From NCBI GenBank assembly GCA_018333995.1, contig JAGXSG010000029.1, forward strand, positions 1 through 49,386: a stretch of 49,386 nt of DNA, written 5' to 3'. Source of the DNA: Clostridiales bacterium. GTDB lineage: Bacteria > Actinomycetota > Coriobacteriia > Anaerosomatales > SLCP01. The translations under genes and the position numbers were made by a program. Positions 48,683-49,386 of the stretch are shown here, piece by piece. Under the pieces are notes generated by a model. It had not been told where the DNA came from. It made no database searches and worked only from the letters and a program-made list of their open reading frames with translations. Numbering within the stretch: position 1 is the first letter of the stretch; every line of letters starts with the position of its first letter.

Positions 48683-49386
48683 CTATATGAGCGCAGGAAT
48701 TCCGGGGATCAGTCCCGCAGCCGCCATCGCAACCGTGCATATCACCCACATCGCAAGCGGTATGGCAACGCGGTCAATGGGCACCAAGCTTCTTGTCCTC
48801 TCGGCGTCCCCAAGTACGCCACTGTTATCAAGCAGCATCGCCAGCGACCATCCGAACACCGGGTTGATGAGCGCTGAGCCGAATATGCATAGCCCTGCAC
48901 CCCAAGAATCCATCTTGGTCTGAATCATCTGCATACCGGCTTCGAGTAGCGGGAGAAACACCCCGACAATGAGGGCAACCCTGAGCATCGGCGGCCATAC
49001 TGCCATATCCATCGGATACCCGATAAGAGATGCAAGAATACAGCCGATTCCTGTCAGTATCGCACCCGCGGGAATCGGTCGCTTGGCGATTCCCGCGGGG
49101 ATTATGTAAGTTCCCCACGACGACGTGAGATTTCCGCCGCCCAGAACGCTTCCGACTGCTTGCCGCACAGAGCAGACGACCATCGTGTCGTCGACGTGCA
49201 TGAACACTTTCTCTGATCCCTTTGGATAGTTCACTTCCTGGAAGATGCGGTGACTCAGGAAGTCCGGGGGCCACATGGCGATCGCAAGTATGGCAAACGG
49301 CAATACTGCGATGAAATGTCCAAGGTCCGGCATCCCCAGCATCCATCCGGTACCCTCTCCCCACCAGTAGAACGGATTCAGGTTCG
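48683..49386 (-). CDS. DUF3360-like membrane transporter, 5' end outside the window
   Basis: The reading frame runs off the right edge. About 234 residues are visible: LNPFYWWGEGTGW, MWPPDFLSHRIFQEVNYP, FMHVDDTMVVCSVRQAVGSV, GGGNLTSSWGTYIIPAGIAK, five or six membrane helices and a C-terminal helix. The FxxVNYP...VDD and GGNxTSSWGTY blocks recall the DUF3360 group of multi-spanning proteins, probably transporters. Substrate unknown. Confidence 0.6.
   Translation of the reverse strand, partial: NLNPFYWWGEGTGWMLGMPDLGHFIAVLPFAILAIAMWPPDFLSHRIFQEVNYPKGSEKVFMHVDDTMVVCSVRQAVGSVLGGGNLTSSWGTYIIPAGIAKRPIPAGAILTGIGCILASLIGYPMDMAVWPPMLRVALIVGVFLPLLEAGMQMIQTKMDSWGAGLCIFGSALINPVFGWSLAMLLDNSGVLGDAERTRSLVPIDRVAIPLAMWVICTVAMAAAGLIPGIPALI

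Overview
The window is high-GC bacterial DNA, roughly 60% G+C by eye, with many GTG starts. It probably comes from an anaerobic or microaerophilic actinobacterial lineage, perhaps Coriobacteriia-like. The hints are LarB/LarC, a likely selenoprotein, an arsenate reductase/aquaporin pair, and remnants of selenium-type and 2-hydroxyacyl-CoA dehydratase-activator genes. The lineage is an inference; no 16S or other decisive marker is present.

Left third (1 to about 10.3 kb, fading out by about 16 kb): an integron cassette array without an integrase in view. At least a dozen attC-like sites of 49-108 bp separate short gene modules. Most have an RYYYAAC-like left core, a GTTRRRY right core, inverted L boxes, and one unpaired C in the left L box; that C corresponds to the extrahelical G of the folded bottom strand in known attC sites. 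The sites point the same way, so an integrase and attI, if present, should lie left of position 1. Cassettes carry YefM-YoeB, a DUF6364-type antitoxin with a PIN toxin, AbrB with VapC, a DUF4160/HTH pair, two VanZ-like membrane proteins, a CDGSH protein, a condensation-type acyltransferase, a UPF0158 protein, an acetyltransferase and lipoproteins. One attC holds a 343-bp IS110/IS1111-type remnant. Further right the array decays: broken anaerobe genes, attC half-sites, a cytochrome P460-like lipoprotein, PadR with its membrane partner, VanW, a peroxiredoxin with an in-frame UGA at the peroxidatic position (probably selenocysteine), a hydrolase ending inside a fossil attC, and an AAC(6')-like acetyltransferase.

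Middle (16-26 kb): accessory genes. These are a small repeat protein, DUF2200, a four-gene ABC exporter operon, a second ABC exporter on the other strand with a LuxR-type regulator and a broken PH-like gene, all bracketed by a 112-bp direct repeat copied from the end of the first ABC ATPase. A palindrome-controlled winged-helix protein with a broken partner follows, then the aquaporin-arsC operon.

Right half (26-49 kb): a gene-dense chromosomal backbone. It holds tRNA-Leu, cheR, a DEAD-box helicase, a cysteine-free MutY-like glycosylase, larB-larC, a diguanylate cyclase, pheA, a PHP protein, an archaeal-type phosphoglycerate mutase, a PP-loop protein, serS, a PgaC/PgaD-like pair, a fused zwf-gnd gene, a LOG-like protein, a SIMPL lipoprotein, tRNA-Arg(ACG) beside tadA, four different tRNA-Ser genes, a histidine kinase, an IS481 remnant, a universal stress protein and a partial transporter-like protein.
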